Positions 10,803-20,107 of a DNA stretch of 64,000 nt are shown here, piece after piece; within the stretch, counting starts at the first letter, position 1, and every line of letters starts with the position of its first letter. The stretch is taken from the NCBI GenBank assembly GCA_027923505.1, contig BROI01000001.1:2102001-2166000 (forward strand), written 5' to 3'. This stretch comes from Mayamaea pseudoterrestris. Its lineage: Eukaryota > Bacillariophyta > Bacillariophyceae > Sellaphorales > Sellaphoraceae. The notes under the pieces were generated by a model. That model ran no database searches. It was not told the origin of the DNA and saw nothing but the letters and a program-made list of their open reading frames with translations. The position numbers and the translations under genes are program-made.

Positions 10803-11741
10803 ATGAGCTTGCTGCTCACGATATTCCTCTGCTCTCGCTTTGCATTGAGCAGCTCGTTCCTTCCTCATGTAAGTCGTGGTGTATGATACACATCAAATCA
10901 GTACATTAAATCTAGCCTCATTTGATCTTGCTCATTACTCGTTCACTGCTGGCAGGGATCTCTGACATTCGTGGCCCTCTTGTTCGCTGCCGCGGCCTAC
11001 GCGTTCTCACTCTTTGGTGCCTTTGGAAACAAAACGTTCAAGCTAGAGTTTGATGACACTCAAGATAACATTGCCAATGATCGTCTTGGTTCGATAGACT
11101 TTGGATATTTTGGTTACTGTGGAATCAACGGCTGTCAAAATTACAAGGATGGCGACGAGAGTTTCATCAAGAATTACGACAATGCAATCTTGCTGACAGG
11201 CGTCAGTGTCGCCCTCATCATTGCAGTGCTCGGAGGAGTCTTTTTGTTGTTTCTGCTGTTAACACTTTGCATTCGCATGACGCGATGGATTATGGTGACA
11301 ATGGGTCTCGTCTTTGGCGTATGCCTTTCGCTGCCGGCTCTGTCGTTGGTGATTTCCGGTGTTGGTTTCGGATCACCCGATTGCTTCAACAATTTTGACG
11401 ATGACAACTTTTTGACTGCAAACTTTACGTGGAACACGACAACGGATCAGTTTTATTATTGCCGTCCGGCGATTGGTAGCATCTTGGCGTTTATATCAGC
11501 GGTTCTGTGGATAATTACCTTGAGCATGCTATGTTGCTGCATGACGTCCGATCGTGAAGAGCAGTTGCAGCCGACGCATGACATGGAGCAGCCGTATGTA
11601 GTTGATGCTCAATCAGTGTATTCCCAGTCGCCTTCCAAGATTGGAGAGGCACAATCGAACTCTTGGGCACAGCCCCAGTATGCCGGCACTGCGACGACAG
11701 GGCTCGAGGAGGATCGTAAATCTGTCGGGTCGCCTCGATGA
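10803..11741 (+). CDS. Four-pass membrane protein of unknown family
   Basis: The exons are 10803-10868 and 10956-11741 (283 aa). The 87-nt intron has a GTAAGT donor and CTGGCAG acceptor and is phase 0. Without it the frame begins in mid-helix with no ATG. Hydrophobic segments lie at about residues 3-20 (cleavable signal or anchor), 24-44, 93-122, 127-156 and 190-216. The layout is thus a short N-terminal hydrophobic leader followed by four membrane spans. The first extracellular loop has paired Cys (YCGINGCQN) and Asp/Asn-rich segments. The second has N-glycosylation sequons (NFT, NTT) and Cys. The 65-residue tail is polar with Tyr and Ser sites. The layout resembles claudin/SUR7-like or tetraspan proteins, but the tetraspanin CCG motif is absent. 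It is probably at the cell surface or in the endomembrane system; its function is unknown. Confidence 0.65.
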
Positions 11742-11820
11742 GTTCGGCTAAAATTTTACGTCACCTCCATCCATGTAATAATAGTCTTGATAGTCAAACA
11801 AGCTGGAGCTTTTCAAACTG

Positions 11821-11833
11821 TATATATATATAT
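11821..11833. repeat. Short (TA)n microsatellite
   Basis: About six TA dinucleotides lie in the AT-rich 3' flank of the four-pass membrane protein gene, probably within its 3' UTR. Nothing else supportable lies between 11742 and 11993. Confidence 0.8.
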
Positions 11834-11993
11834 CCTATCTACTGTTATATGCATCAGCTTCAACGAAATGTGTAGTTTAAGTGATATTGAGTAGCAGCGA
11901 TGCAAGTCGCATGTTGCAGATCACGCACCACCATGGATAAAAATAATACAAGGCAAAGCAAGTACATCATGGATTTCATTAACGTAATTATCT

Positions 11994-12859
11994 TTACGTC
12001 TCCATTGCTTCCATAGCCTCCTTTCCTTCCTCATCAGAATCGTGTGTCTCCTTTACCTCCAACTGATCCAAGTAAGGCTTCAGCTCATCACCTTCCAATA
12101 ACTCATATTCCTGTCCCACTCCAACAATCGCAATACTCGCATTCTCCGGCGTCAACTCATCGTCACCACTGACGCATCCGACCAGCGCTTGCAAGGCATG
12201 CACAATCAATTGTTCCTTGCTCGCCGACGCAAACCCATCAGCATGCTTCTCCAAATACGTCTTGGCACTTTGACTACGGGCTCCAATGGCCGACGCATAA
12301 AACTCGTACAAGTTTCCACTCGGACAAGTCTGATACAAGTGCGGCTGCGAATGGTACACGCTCGCTACCAGCAAGCCGACTCCAAAGGGACGTCGAACGT
12401 AGGTTTGCGTCGTGCGCTGATGCTTGTCCGCAAGGTCAGCCATGAGCTGATGCGGCGGAATGGGATTGCCGTAAACGTACTTGTGGTTGAGACATTCGCT
12501 GCGCATGTACTTGGCAAGTGTGCGAGCGTCAGCGGTGAGTCCAGCGATGCCGCAGCAAATGTGAGAGTCAATCTCGAGAATCTTCTTTTGGTGGCTTGAG
12601 AGTTCTGAAACGGACCGCTTGAGAGCACCAAGGACGCAGAACTTGTCACTGCGGATGCCGACGCAAGCAGATCCTTGCTTGACGGATTCAATGGCGTACT
12701 CGACCTGAGTAGACGAACGCAAGCGACGGAATGAGTGAGATACTTGTGCAAGTTCCGTCGCAAACCAACAATCTCACAATTTTATTGTCGGCTTACCTGC
12801 AAGAGGCGGCCTTCCGGGCTCCAGACTGTCACGTCGGTATCATATTGGTTGCGAAACAT
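11994..12859 (-). CDS. PSMA1: 20S proteasome subunit alpha type-1
   Basis: One of the seven alpha-ring subunits that gate the 20S proteasome. On the minus strand, exon 1 is 12859-12797 and exon 2 is 12704-11994, separated by a 92-nt phase-0 intron (GTAAGC donor, CTCAG acceptor). The spliced protein is 257 aa. Exon 1 encodes the diagnostic alpha-subunit signature MFRNQYDTDVTVWSPEGRLL, and splicing joins Q to VEYAIESVKQGSACVG. Further motifs identify the type-1 subunit: ALKRSVSELSSHQKKIL, IAGLTADARTLAKYMRSEC, RRPFGVGLLVAS, QTCPSGNLYEFYASAIGARSQSAKTYLE. The C-terminus is acidic, as in other PSMA1 proteins. It is catalytically inactive, as expected for an alpha subunit. It is transcribed divergently from the neighbour at 13087, sharing about 230 bp of promoter. 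Confidence 0.95.
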
Positions 12860-13086
12860 TCTTTAAAAAGCTATGCAGTAAATGAACAAGACAATACTAC
12901 GCAGCGACTGCAAGCTCATGGTTGTGCGAGGCGGTCGACCATCGATGCTCAAAGATCTGTCGTATAGGGACTCAATTCTTTTTTGTCGTATCGTGAGTCA
13001 CCCAGCCGTTGACGACCTACCCGAGCGAGCCGACCCTCATTGCTTGCTCTGCACCTCTCGCCATTGCAAACCATTCTCTCATCACC

Positions 13087-13881
13087 ATGGCCACTTCCAG
13101 CGTTCCTTCCAAGCGCAACAATAACTTTGTCGCTGAATCCGACTATCTTGCAGCTCTCGCTGCCATTGACGCCCGATTTGATACCACAAGAATTCGGCCC
13201 GTTGTGGAGGATCCTCGCGTCGCCTGGGCCCTGATCAATGCGGCCAAGCAAAGTCTTCCGGCAAACCTGGCGCGGGTCGTTCAAGTTGTAAGCGATGAAG
13301 CCTACCATGTTTATAAACATCAAATGAGTGGGGGAAATAAATCGAGGGAAAATAGTATAGATAAAGAATTACCAGCAACTGATGCAGCAGCTTCACATGA
13401 CTTTCGGTTTGACGAATCCGAACTAATCGACCCCGATACTCTCACCAAAGTACAAGCACTACGCAAGCAAGTCCGAGAGCAGTCGGCCGCCGTAACAGTT
13501 TTGCGCGCGTCGGTCTTGGACCGCAGCGTCCGCTTGGCCGAGCGACAGGTTCACCTCTGGCAGCAGCAGTACCCAGTCGACACTTCAAGCAACGACGACG
13601 AATCAAAGTCGGAACATGTTGGCGACGCAGATACCGCAGTCTACCACGAGGCCGTTCAGGAAATGGCCTCCAATTTACAAACAATGCTTGTGGCGCTGGA
13701 GGAGACCATGGCGCACGTACCAAAGTCCATTGCGAGTCTGCAGGAGACAACCTTGGCCATTCAGCAAAACCAAAAGTTAGATGCCAAAGGAGCACTACAA
13801 CCAAAGGCGACGAACGTGCAAGAGGCTACTAACATTGACACTGATCCTGAGAGCATGTTTTTGAATGGATTGGTTCGTTAG
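13087..13881 (+). CDS. Hypothetical coiled-coil protein
   Basis: A single-exon frame. ATG 13087 is the first real ATG (upstream in-frame codons lack one), giving 264 aa. Residues about 15-85 look globular and helical (DYLAALAAIDARFDTT, DPRVAWALINAAKQSLPANLARVVQ). An Asp/Ser-rich linker follows, then a long heptad-like region (about 120-160, TLTKVQALRKQVREQSAAVTVLRAS) and a second helix (about 195-235, VYHEAVQEMASNLQTMLVALEETM). The arrangement would suit a subunit of a helical complex such as a kinetochore or tethering component, but I recognise no signature. A potential internal splice pair near 13288-13390 was checked: the plausible lengths shift the frame, so it was not used. Confidence 0.6.
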   Translation: MATSSVPSKRNNNFVAESDYLAALAAIDARFDTTRIRPVVEDPRVAWALINAAKQSLPANLARVVQVVSDEAYHVYKHQMSGGNKSRENSIDKELPATDAAASHDFRFDESELIDPDTLTKVQALRKQVREQSAAVTVLRASVLDRSVRLAERQVHLWQQQYPVDTSSNDDESKSEHVGDADTAVYHEAVQEMASNLQTMLVALEETMAHVPKSIASLQETTLAIQQNQKLDAKGALQPKATNVQEATNIDTDPESMFLNGLVR

Positions 13882-13942
13882 AAGGTAACGAGTAAAAGTA
13901 GAATGAAATGCATTATAAAGTAAAGGCTGTGAAATGAATTGA

Positions 13943-14812
13943 TCAATCTCTTCGTCTCGACGCACTAGCTGGTTGCTGCTCCTCATTTCGCTTTAGCAAA
14001 GGCATTGCAAAATCGTAGATTTTTTGCAGAATGCTCAAGACGATTGAAATGCTAACATGAAGCGTTGCGACAATGACTCGTTGCGAAAACGTCATGAATT
14101 TGCTCCACAAACCTGCTGCTGCATGTTGGCTTGTCCCATGCTTTGGTAGCTGGTCCTTTTCGCTCGTTCCCATGACTAGGAGCTGCGGCTTTCCGTGAAG
14201 AGGTTGCGAGTGACTCAAAAGCAATTCATTGATTTCTTCCTCGCTTCGATTCGTTGGAGACGGAAACAGCACCTTGCCCTTGTGCAAAATCTGTCGCAAT
14301 AAGAAGACAATGTTAATATGTGAAAGTCGGAACGAAATATCTACAGAAAGGTATCCTGCAAAACTTACTTTCATGTCTGCAGCATTCAAGCCCAAGGCTT
14401 GCGCTATCCTCGCTTGAACCGTCTTGGGAGCGCTCGCGCCGGACGACGACCCCATGTGCAACCAAGAACTCGCGTGACTATTAGGCTTTGCCCCCTCATC
14501 CGGTAGAGTCAGCTCGTACGTCAATCTTCCATGCTTTAACGTTACTGTTTGAGATGCAGGATCCAGGGCTGCCTCATCTCGCACCATGGCAATGGCAAGC
14601 TCGCACGTGGGACATGTGACGGCTCCATGCGAAGCATGACTTCGACAACGATCCAAGAGCTCTTCGAATGCAAGTCTGTGCCCGCAAGTTTGGCCGTCCT
14701 TGTCATATACAAGTGCAATATCGAAAGGAGACAGCATGGATAAGCTTTCAACCTGCTGCTGACTCTTGTCTTTGGCAGCCGCTGCTGCGGTGCTGGAAGC
14801 GACGGCGGCCAT
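13943..14812 (-). CDS. Ubiquitin-like-domain protein with C-terminal membrane-like segment
   Basis: Exon 1 is 14812-14369 and exon 2 is 14290-13943, giving 263 aa. The 78-nt intron has a GTAAGT donor and GCGACAG acceptor, is phase 0 and stop-free, so unspliced transcripts stay open. Splicing joins AADMK to ILHKGKVLF and restores a ubiquitin-like fold (about residues 90-190): LKHGRLTYELTLP, TVQARIAQALGLNAADMK, ILHKGKVL, and QLLVMGT, with the Lys-x-x-x-x-Gly-Lys turn typical of UBL domains. The N-terminal part contains Cys/His (CGHRLAFEELLDRC, then CPTC) that might bind metal, but no full zinc-finger spacing is present. Near the C-terminus, residues about 215-245 are hydrophobic and helical (VIVATLHVSISIVLSILQ), probably a membrane anchor or amphipathic helix, followed by a basic tail. 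Such layouts occur in ER-associated UBL proteins; the precise role is unknown. Confidence 0.7.
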   Translation of the reverse strand: MAAVASSTAAAAAKDKSQQQVESLSMLSPFDIALVYDKDGQTCGHRLAFEELLDRCRSHASHGAVTCPTCELAIAMVRDEAALDPASQTVTLKHGRLTYELTLPDEGAKPNSHASSWLHMGSSSGASAPKTVQARIAQALGLNAADMKVSFAGYLSVDISFRLSHINIVFLLRQILHKGKVLFPSPTNRSEEEINELLLSHSQPLHGKPQLLVMGTSEKDQLPKHGTSQHAAAGLWSKFMTFSQRVIVATLHVSISIVLSILQKIYDFAMPLLKRNEEQQPASASRRRD

Positions 14813-15013
14813 GGTGACAACGAAAGAGTGATGATGGCACGGATCTCGATCATGCTCTCAAGCGGGCGCGGTCTGCGAGCGCTCGCGAGTATTCACTCGC
14901 AGCGTCGGGATCAGAGCGCGTTTCGACTTGCGCACAATGCACATCCCGCCGAGACGTTCCATCACAGCTTGCCTCCTACTTTCAATTGAAACCCATAGTC
15001 TCAATCGGTAAAC

Positions 15014-16240
15014 ATGATGAGCGACGAGCATGGCGATTTCATGCACGTTGATGTTTCGCGCGCGTTCATTCGTGCCGCCTCGGTGCCAAGTGCAGCGGCG
15101 CAAGCCATGAAGGAGTTCAAAGCTGCCTTGAAGGAGGCCGCCATCAATCCCGACGCGTCAGACACCGTGGTCGAGTTTACTCTTGAAGGAAGCGCCTATA
15201 CGCAGGAAGAGTTGGCTGTTTGCGATGAGATTGCCAAGATTTTGCTCAAGCTCAAGCCCCGTCACGTCAAGAAATTGGTGTTCACCATGCGCCATGGACG
15301 CGACTTGCAGGCGGCGGAACGCATTGTGACTGGAGCCAACATTCGGAAAATTACCTTGCGGAGAGAGGACTATCCTCCAAACTCTTTCACCGTTGCCGCG
15401 ACTGAGGATGGACATGCCATGGACCGTATGCTCTCAAACAAGGCGGTCCAAAAGATTACCTTTCGCGGGCTCGTTTTTGCAGGCGACGTTTACAACGACG
15501 GATTGGCGGCAAGCTTGGTTCAATCAAGGGCACGCTTAACATTCGACGAGTGTGCCTTCTTGGGGGACGTGGATCCGTTTGTCAAAGCTCTTGCTGCGAA
15601 TACCAAGTTGACCGTTGCCAAGTTTACCGACATGCTGCTGATTCAAGAGGCCCACGACTTTACAATCAAACTTTTGCGTACCGCCTGGTCATCCAAGCTC
15701 CAGTGTTTGACGCTATGTGTACCTGCGTGGACGAAGGAGTTGGAACTTGCACTCGCTCAGTTTTTGGAAGCAAAGAATTGCATCAGTACCTTGTCGCTCA
15801 ATGTCCCGCGCAACATGATCCAGCACATGGAGCATCCCGGCCGGCTACTTTTGCAGTCCATCAAAAAGTCATTCGCGCGCACCACTCTCAAGCTCCATGA
15901 GCATCGCGATCCATTCCAGGGCCCCTACTTGATGGAGTTTGCCTCATTGTTTGGGCGGGAAACTGGATCTCTCGTTTACATTTACTTACGTCTCAACAAG
16001 GCGGGACGGCTTCGCAGCATTTGTAGTTCCAAGTGCTTGGTACGAATAGATAGCTTTGCCACTCTTGGCTCTGTCAGTTACGAGTTGGATTGCTTGTTTG
16101 TGCATTTGAAAGAGATACCCGGCTTCTTTGGAGCGAATGCCTTGCAGCCGCGCGCAGCAGCAACTGCTGCTCTCGGTAGCAAGCCGGCGCTGGCTGGCGA
16201 CCGAAAGCGGAAAGCAAGTAGCCTTTCAATGGAACCTTGA
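15014..16240 (+). CDS. Leucine-rich-repeat-like hypothetical protein
   Basis: A single-exon frame of 408 aa beginning MMSDEHGDFM at the first ATG. Residues about 60-270 show spaced strand-like segments in an irregular ribonuclease-inhibitor-like pattern (VKKLVFTM, IRKITLRRED, VQKITFRGLVF, ARLTFDECAFLG, TKLTVAKFTDMLL, LQCLTLCVPAW, ISTLSLNVP), separated by helices of about 20 residues. This suggests a degenerate LRR solenoid rather than canonical LxxLxLxxN repeats. The C-terminus contains GDRKRKASSLS, a possible nuclear localisation signal. Large families of such proteins with no assigned function occur in diatoms. The assignment is by pattern only. Confidence 0.6.
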   Translation: MMSDEHGDFMHVDVSRAFIRAASVPSAAAQAMKEFKAALKEAAINPDASDTVVEFTLEGSAYTQEELAVCDEIAKILLKLKPRHVKKLVFTMRHGRDLQAAERIVTGANIRKITLRREDYPPNSFTVAATEDGHAMDRMLSNKAVQKITFRGLVFAGDVYNDGLAASLVQSRARLTFDECAFLGDVDPFVKALAANTKLTVAKFTDMLLIQEAHDFTIKLLRTAWSSKLQCLTLCVPAWTKELELALAQFLEAKNCISTLSLNVPRNMIQHMEHPGRLLLQSIKKSFARTTLKLHEHRDPFQGPYLMEFASLFGRETGSLVYIYLRLNKAGRLRSICSSKCLVRIDSFATLGSVSYELDCLFVHLKEIPGFFGANALQPRAAATAALGSKPALAGDRKRKASSLSMEP

Positions 16241-16801
16241 GCAATGTGAAGAACTTTGTTTGAGGATTAGGAGGAGAATAATGAGTCCATGATTCGGTCG
16301 TTGCCAGTTGCATAAGAGGGAGCTGCGATACATTATAATATGCACGAAAGACACTACATAATACACAGTTAGCTAGTGTTTTGTGAGAGCTCGCTAATTT
16401 ATGCAGGGAGGCAGAGTCAGGAAGTAGATATATTAGCGTCGTCAACGTACATTGCATGTCCGCTAGTTGCGTAGTGCAAACTGACAACTACCAACACCTT
16501 CCACCCACTTCCAGAGGCGTACATTGATCCCGAGCAAAGAGACTAAAGGATTGCCGGTGCGTGTGAATCTTCCACCACCTTTCAAAGGCGTACATGCACT
16601 CCCGAGTAAAGAGCCACATGATTGGCGTTGCTTGCGTATACGACGCAAAAACTTGATCGGCGTCGGCCGCCGTCGACAAAGGTTGCCGCAAAACGCGTTT
16701 ACCGCAATCAGCCCATGCGAGTTGGTCGCGCTCTATGAGCACCATTCTTCCGCACAAACATCACTCATCTAGTGACCCTCCTCGGACAAACAAAAGAGAT
16801 T
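16241..16801. other. Convergent intergenic region with a degenerate tandem duplication
   Basis: The gap between two convergent genes. Apart from the short direct duplication listed separately, only short frames occur and no RNA gene is recognisable. Confidence 0.4.
16497..16630. repeat. Degenerate two-copy direct repeat of about 70 bp
   Basis: Two adjacent segments (about 16497-16566 and 16567-16630) share an aligned order of CTTCCACC, then GGCGTACAT, then CCCGAG and AAAGAG, then GATTG. The similarity is obvious but imperfect, so this is an old local duplication. Confidence 0.6.
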
Positions 16802-17629
16802 CTACAGTGGAGCCATGTCGGCCAAAATGGCAAGCATCTCGTCTTCGTCCATGTCGCCGCCTTCGTCTGCCCCTGCTACCGACAATTTTACACCATCAAC
16901 CTTTTCATCTTCTACCAGTGCTGCGGTAGCAGCATAATCTTGCATCAACTCCTCCACGTTGACTGTGTTTCCATCATTGTCGCGCGGCGTCGGCGGATTC
17001 AACCAAAACGAGCCAGGCGTGGCAACGTCCTGCAGCCACACGTTTTCAAAGTCGTGTATGACGGCATCCGCCAAATTATTGTCCGTCAAACTCAGGACGC
17101 GACATCCAGTGGCTCGCGCCGCTCTCGTTTGATGAAGCGTCGTGCCAAAGACAACGACGCGTGACATTAAGGGGAAACGAGGCGGTTCCGCTCGTTGCGC
17201 GGCGGCAAAGCCGGAGGAACCTCCAAACGGCTGGGGTTGTATTTCAATGGAGTGAATCGCTTGCCATAAATCCTTTGGATTGGGAGGAGGGCTTGTTTCT
17301 TGGTGAAACATGATGCAGCTCGACTTTGTCGTCGTTGCTTGGTACCTTTGAATGGCCGTCTCGGAATATCCAATCGCAAGCACCAAGGTTTTGGTTTCGC
17401 GGCACTCGTCCAGCAAGTCGCCTAGTCCATTCGTTTCCAGTGACAGTTCCGGCCCATATATAACGATGGCTTCTGGATAGTCAATGTTTCGAACCATGCC
17501 AAGTGCGACGAAAGAATGATCATGAATGAGTCGGTGCCGTCTCGACGCAAGGAACGCATGGCAAATGTCGATGAGCATGAAAGTGAAAGCGCAAGCAACC
17601 CTTGTCATTCTCTCAGTATACATCATCAT
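16802..17629 (-). CDS. HAD-like protein with possible plastid-type presequence
   Basis: A single-exon frame of 275 aa. The first 25 residues (after MMMYTERM) are hydrophobic (VACAFTFMLIDICHA) followed by FLASRRHRL. This is a signal peptide whose likely cleavage site is followed by Phe and then basic residues, as in stramenopile bipartite plastid presequences. The body resembles HAD-superfamily phosphatase-like proteins: a strand then YGPELSLETNGLGDLLDEC, later VVVFGTTLHQTRAARATGCRVLSLTDNNLADAVIHDF, and a distinctive GSFWLNPPTPRDNDGN segment. The usual DxDxT nucleophile motif is not obvious near the N-terminus, so catalytic competence is doubtful. The C-terminus is acidic (DEGGDMDEDEM). It is transcribed divergently from PCCB with 214 bp between starts. 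Family and localisation are inferences. Confidence 0.55.
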   Translation of the reverse strand: MMMYTERMTRVACAFTFMLIDICHAFLASRRHRLIHDHSFVALGMVRNIDYPEAIVIYGPELSLETNGLGDLLDECRETKTLVLAIGYSETAIQRYQATTTKSSCIMFHQETSPPPNPKDLWQAIHSIEIQPQPFGGSSGFAAAQRAEPPRFPLMSRVVVFGTTLHQTRAARATGCRVLSLTDNNLADAVIHDFENVWLQDVATPGSFWLNPPTPRDNDGNTVNVEELMQDYAATAALVEDEKVDGVKLSVAGADEGGDMDEDEMLAILADMAPL

Positions 17630-17843
17630 CGTATTGATTATCTATATGAATGTAGTGGTAGCGTACCAGTAGCTGCATCGGCCATGGGCAAAAAATAAAT
17701 GAATGTGACCGTCTCTTTCGGTCATGTCGCATTGGGTACCGCTATGACTTCGAGTCAGTCACGAAGCGAGTTCGCTTCGACCATGATGTGAATGCGATCT
17801 TTTTCGACCACAAAACGACAGCGTGCCACGACGAAAAAGACCC

Positions 17844-19968
17844 ATGATGAACCATTCATCGACGCGTCTGCTGCTCCAGCATGGCAAGCGGTCAATGTTT
17901 GTAAGTGTAGTGTGTCGAGGGGAAGTTGGTAAGGCTGTGAATCCATCGCTCAACTCACGACATCATCGCCTTCTTTCCTCCACTCGGCTTGACGAAACAG
18001 AAGCATGTTTCAGCAACAAGTACTCGACTTCTATCTACAACAGCAACGAATCCTCCCTTATTCAATCTCGATGCCGACCCCGCCATTGTCAAAGTCCGTT
18101 TCCGAAAGCTCCTCGAGGAGGAGCGCCAGCAGGCGCTACTGGGTGGTGGTCAAGCGCGCATCACCAAGCTCCACGCTCGCGGAAGCTTGACGGCGCGGGA
18201 GCGACTCGAACTACTGTTTGATCCAGGATCGTTTCAGGAAATTGATCAGCTTAAGGCGCATCGCTGCATGGAGTTTGGAATGGATCAGCAAAAGTACCCT
18301 GGTGATGGTGTCGTGACGGTGAGTGTCAAGAGTGTACTCACTCTGCGCTTGCATACTGAAGGAGCGTCCTGTGAAATGACATCTGGTGATGGATGGCTTT
18401 ATAAGAAGCGACCATACATGTATGCGAGCGATTCATTGTATGAGTTAATTTTGATGGACGTGTCTCAATCGCCACTTTCCCATCAATCATTACAAATCTA
18501 CTGCAGGGTCACGGAACTGTCAATGGACGTATTGTTTACGCCTTTTCGCAAGATTTTACGGTACTTGGAGGGTCCTTAAGTGAGACTCACGCACAAAAGA
18601 GTAAGTTCGTTGCCTAGTGTCAGTCTTAAGTGTGATGTTTCGTCGTAAACTGCTGACATTCTTCACCTACTGTCATGCGTCACTAGTTGTCAAAACCATG
18701 AACATGGCTCTTCGCGTCAAGGCTCCAGTCATTGGCCTAAATGACTCTGGCGGCGCTCGCATTCAAGAAGGTGTCGATTCCTTGGGAGGTTATGCTGATG
18801 TGTTTCAGCTTAACGTTGATGCATCCGGAGTTATTCCACAGCTCTCGGTGATCATGGGGCCATGCGCCGGAGGAGCAGTCTACTCTCCCGCCATGACTGA
18901 CTTTATCTTCATGACAGAAAACACGAGCTATATGTTTGTCACGGGTCCGGAAGTCGTCAAGACGGTGACGAATGAAACGATTGACAAGGAAGGTCTGGGA
19001 GGTGCATCGGTTCACACGGCCAAGAGCGGCGTCGCGCACGGGTCGTTTGCCAACGACGTAATGGCGTTGCGAGCGATGCGGTCGCTTTTGGATTTTTTGC
19101 CCAGCTCCAATGACAGGTCAACTCTGCCGATCAAGGAAGTGACGGACGATCCGAACCGTCTCGTCCCCGAGGTTGAGCTTCTTGTTCCATACGATCCAAA
19201 CACACCCTATGACATGAAAGATGTCGTTCGTCGCATCGTAGATAATGGAGACTTGTTTGAAATAATGCCAGATTTTGCGCAAAACATTGTCACCGGTTTT
19301 GCGCGCATGGAAGGACGGACAGTCGGAATTGTGGGAAATGTAAGTGGGGTTTATATCTATGAGTTACTGTCACGTCTGGTTCTTGCACATAACTTGGCTA
19401 ACGTGATTATTGCTGCGTGCAGAACCCTCTTACTCTGGCGGGGTGTCTTGACATTGACTCGAGCACAAAAGCTGCCCGCTTTGTCCGCTTCTGTGATGCT
19501 TTCAATATTCCACTAGTAACATTTGTTGACGTTCCAGGCTTTTTGCCAGGCACTGATCAAGAGCATGGTGGCATCATTCGCAATGGCGCAAAGCTTCTGT
19601 TCGCGTATGCCCAAGCGAACGTTCCAAAAGTGACGGTAATTACTCGAAAGGCGTATGGCGGTGCATACGATGTCATGTCAAGCAAGCATTTGCGTGGAGA
19701 TGTCAATTACGCCTGGCCTGGTGCAGAAATTGCCGTAATGGGCGCTAAAGGTGCTGTTGAAATTATTTACGGCGGCAAGAATGCGGCGCAACATACGGTT
19801 GAGTACACGAAACGGTTCGCAAACCCGTTGGTTGGTGCTCAGCGGGGCTTTATCGACGATATCATTCACCCGAAGGACACTCGCAGACTCTTATGTAATG
19901 ATCTCCGTGTCCTCCGAACGAAAGACCTTCCAAACATTCCACGGAAGCATACGAACATGCCTTTGTAA
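17844..19968 (+). CDS. PCCB: Propionyl-CoA carboxylase beta chain, mitochondrial
   Basis: The carboxyltransferase subunit that moves CO2 from biotin to propionyl-CoA in the mitochondrial matrix (odd-chain fatty acid and branched amino acid breakdown). Five exons: 17844-17900, 18001-18318, 18507-18600, 18687-19339, 19423-19968, giving 555 aa. The introns are 100, 188, 86 and 83 nt, all GT-AG, and exon lengths sum to whole codons. Exon 1 plus the start of exon 2 gives a basic presequence ([19 protein letters not shown] joined to [12 protein letters not shown]). Motifs include [26 protein letters not shown] then [106 protein letters not shown] and [18 protein letters not shown], covering both crotonase-fold halves. 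Acetyl-CoA or methylcrotonyl-CoA carboxylase subunits are less similar. The biotin-bearing alpha gene is not in the window. Confidence 0.94.
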
Positions 19969-20107
19969 AGCACAATATACACGATGTTGAGATATAAACA
20001 TTTTTAATAGTAAGCTTGTAACCCGGAGCGAACTAGTTGATACAGCCATATAAACATCGTTTGTTACTTTTATGACGTAAGCTTTAGTGTCACACTCTGG
20101 CGACATG

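Noticed and set aside
13288-13390. Intron in the coiled-coil protein gene (GTAAGC donor)
   Set aside because: Every nearby AG acceptor gives a length that shifts the well-formed downstream frame, and the unspliced frame is continuous.
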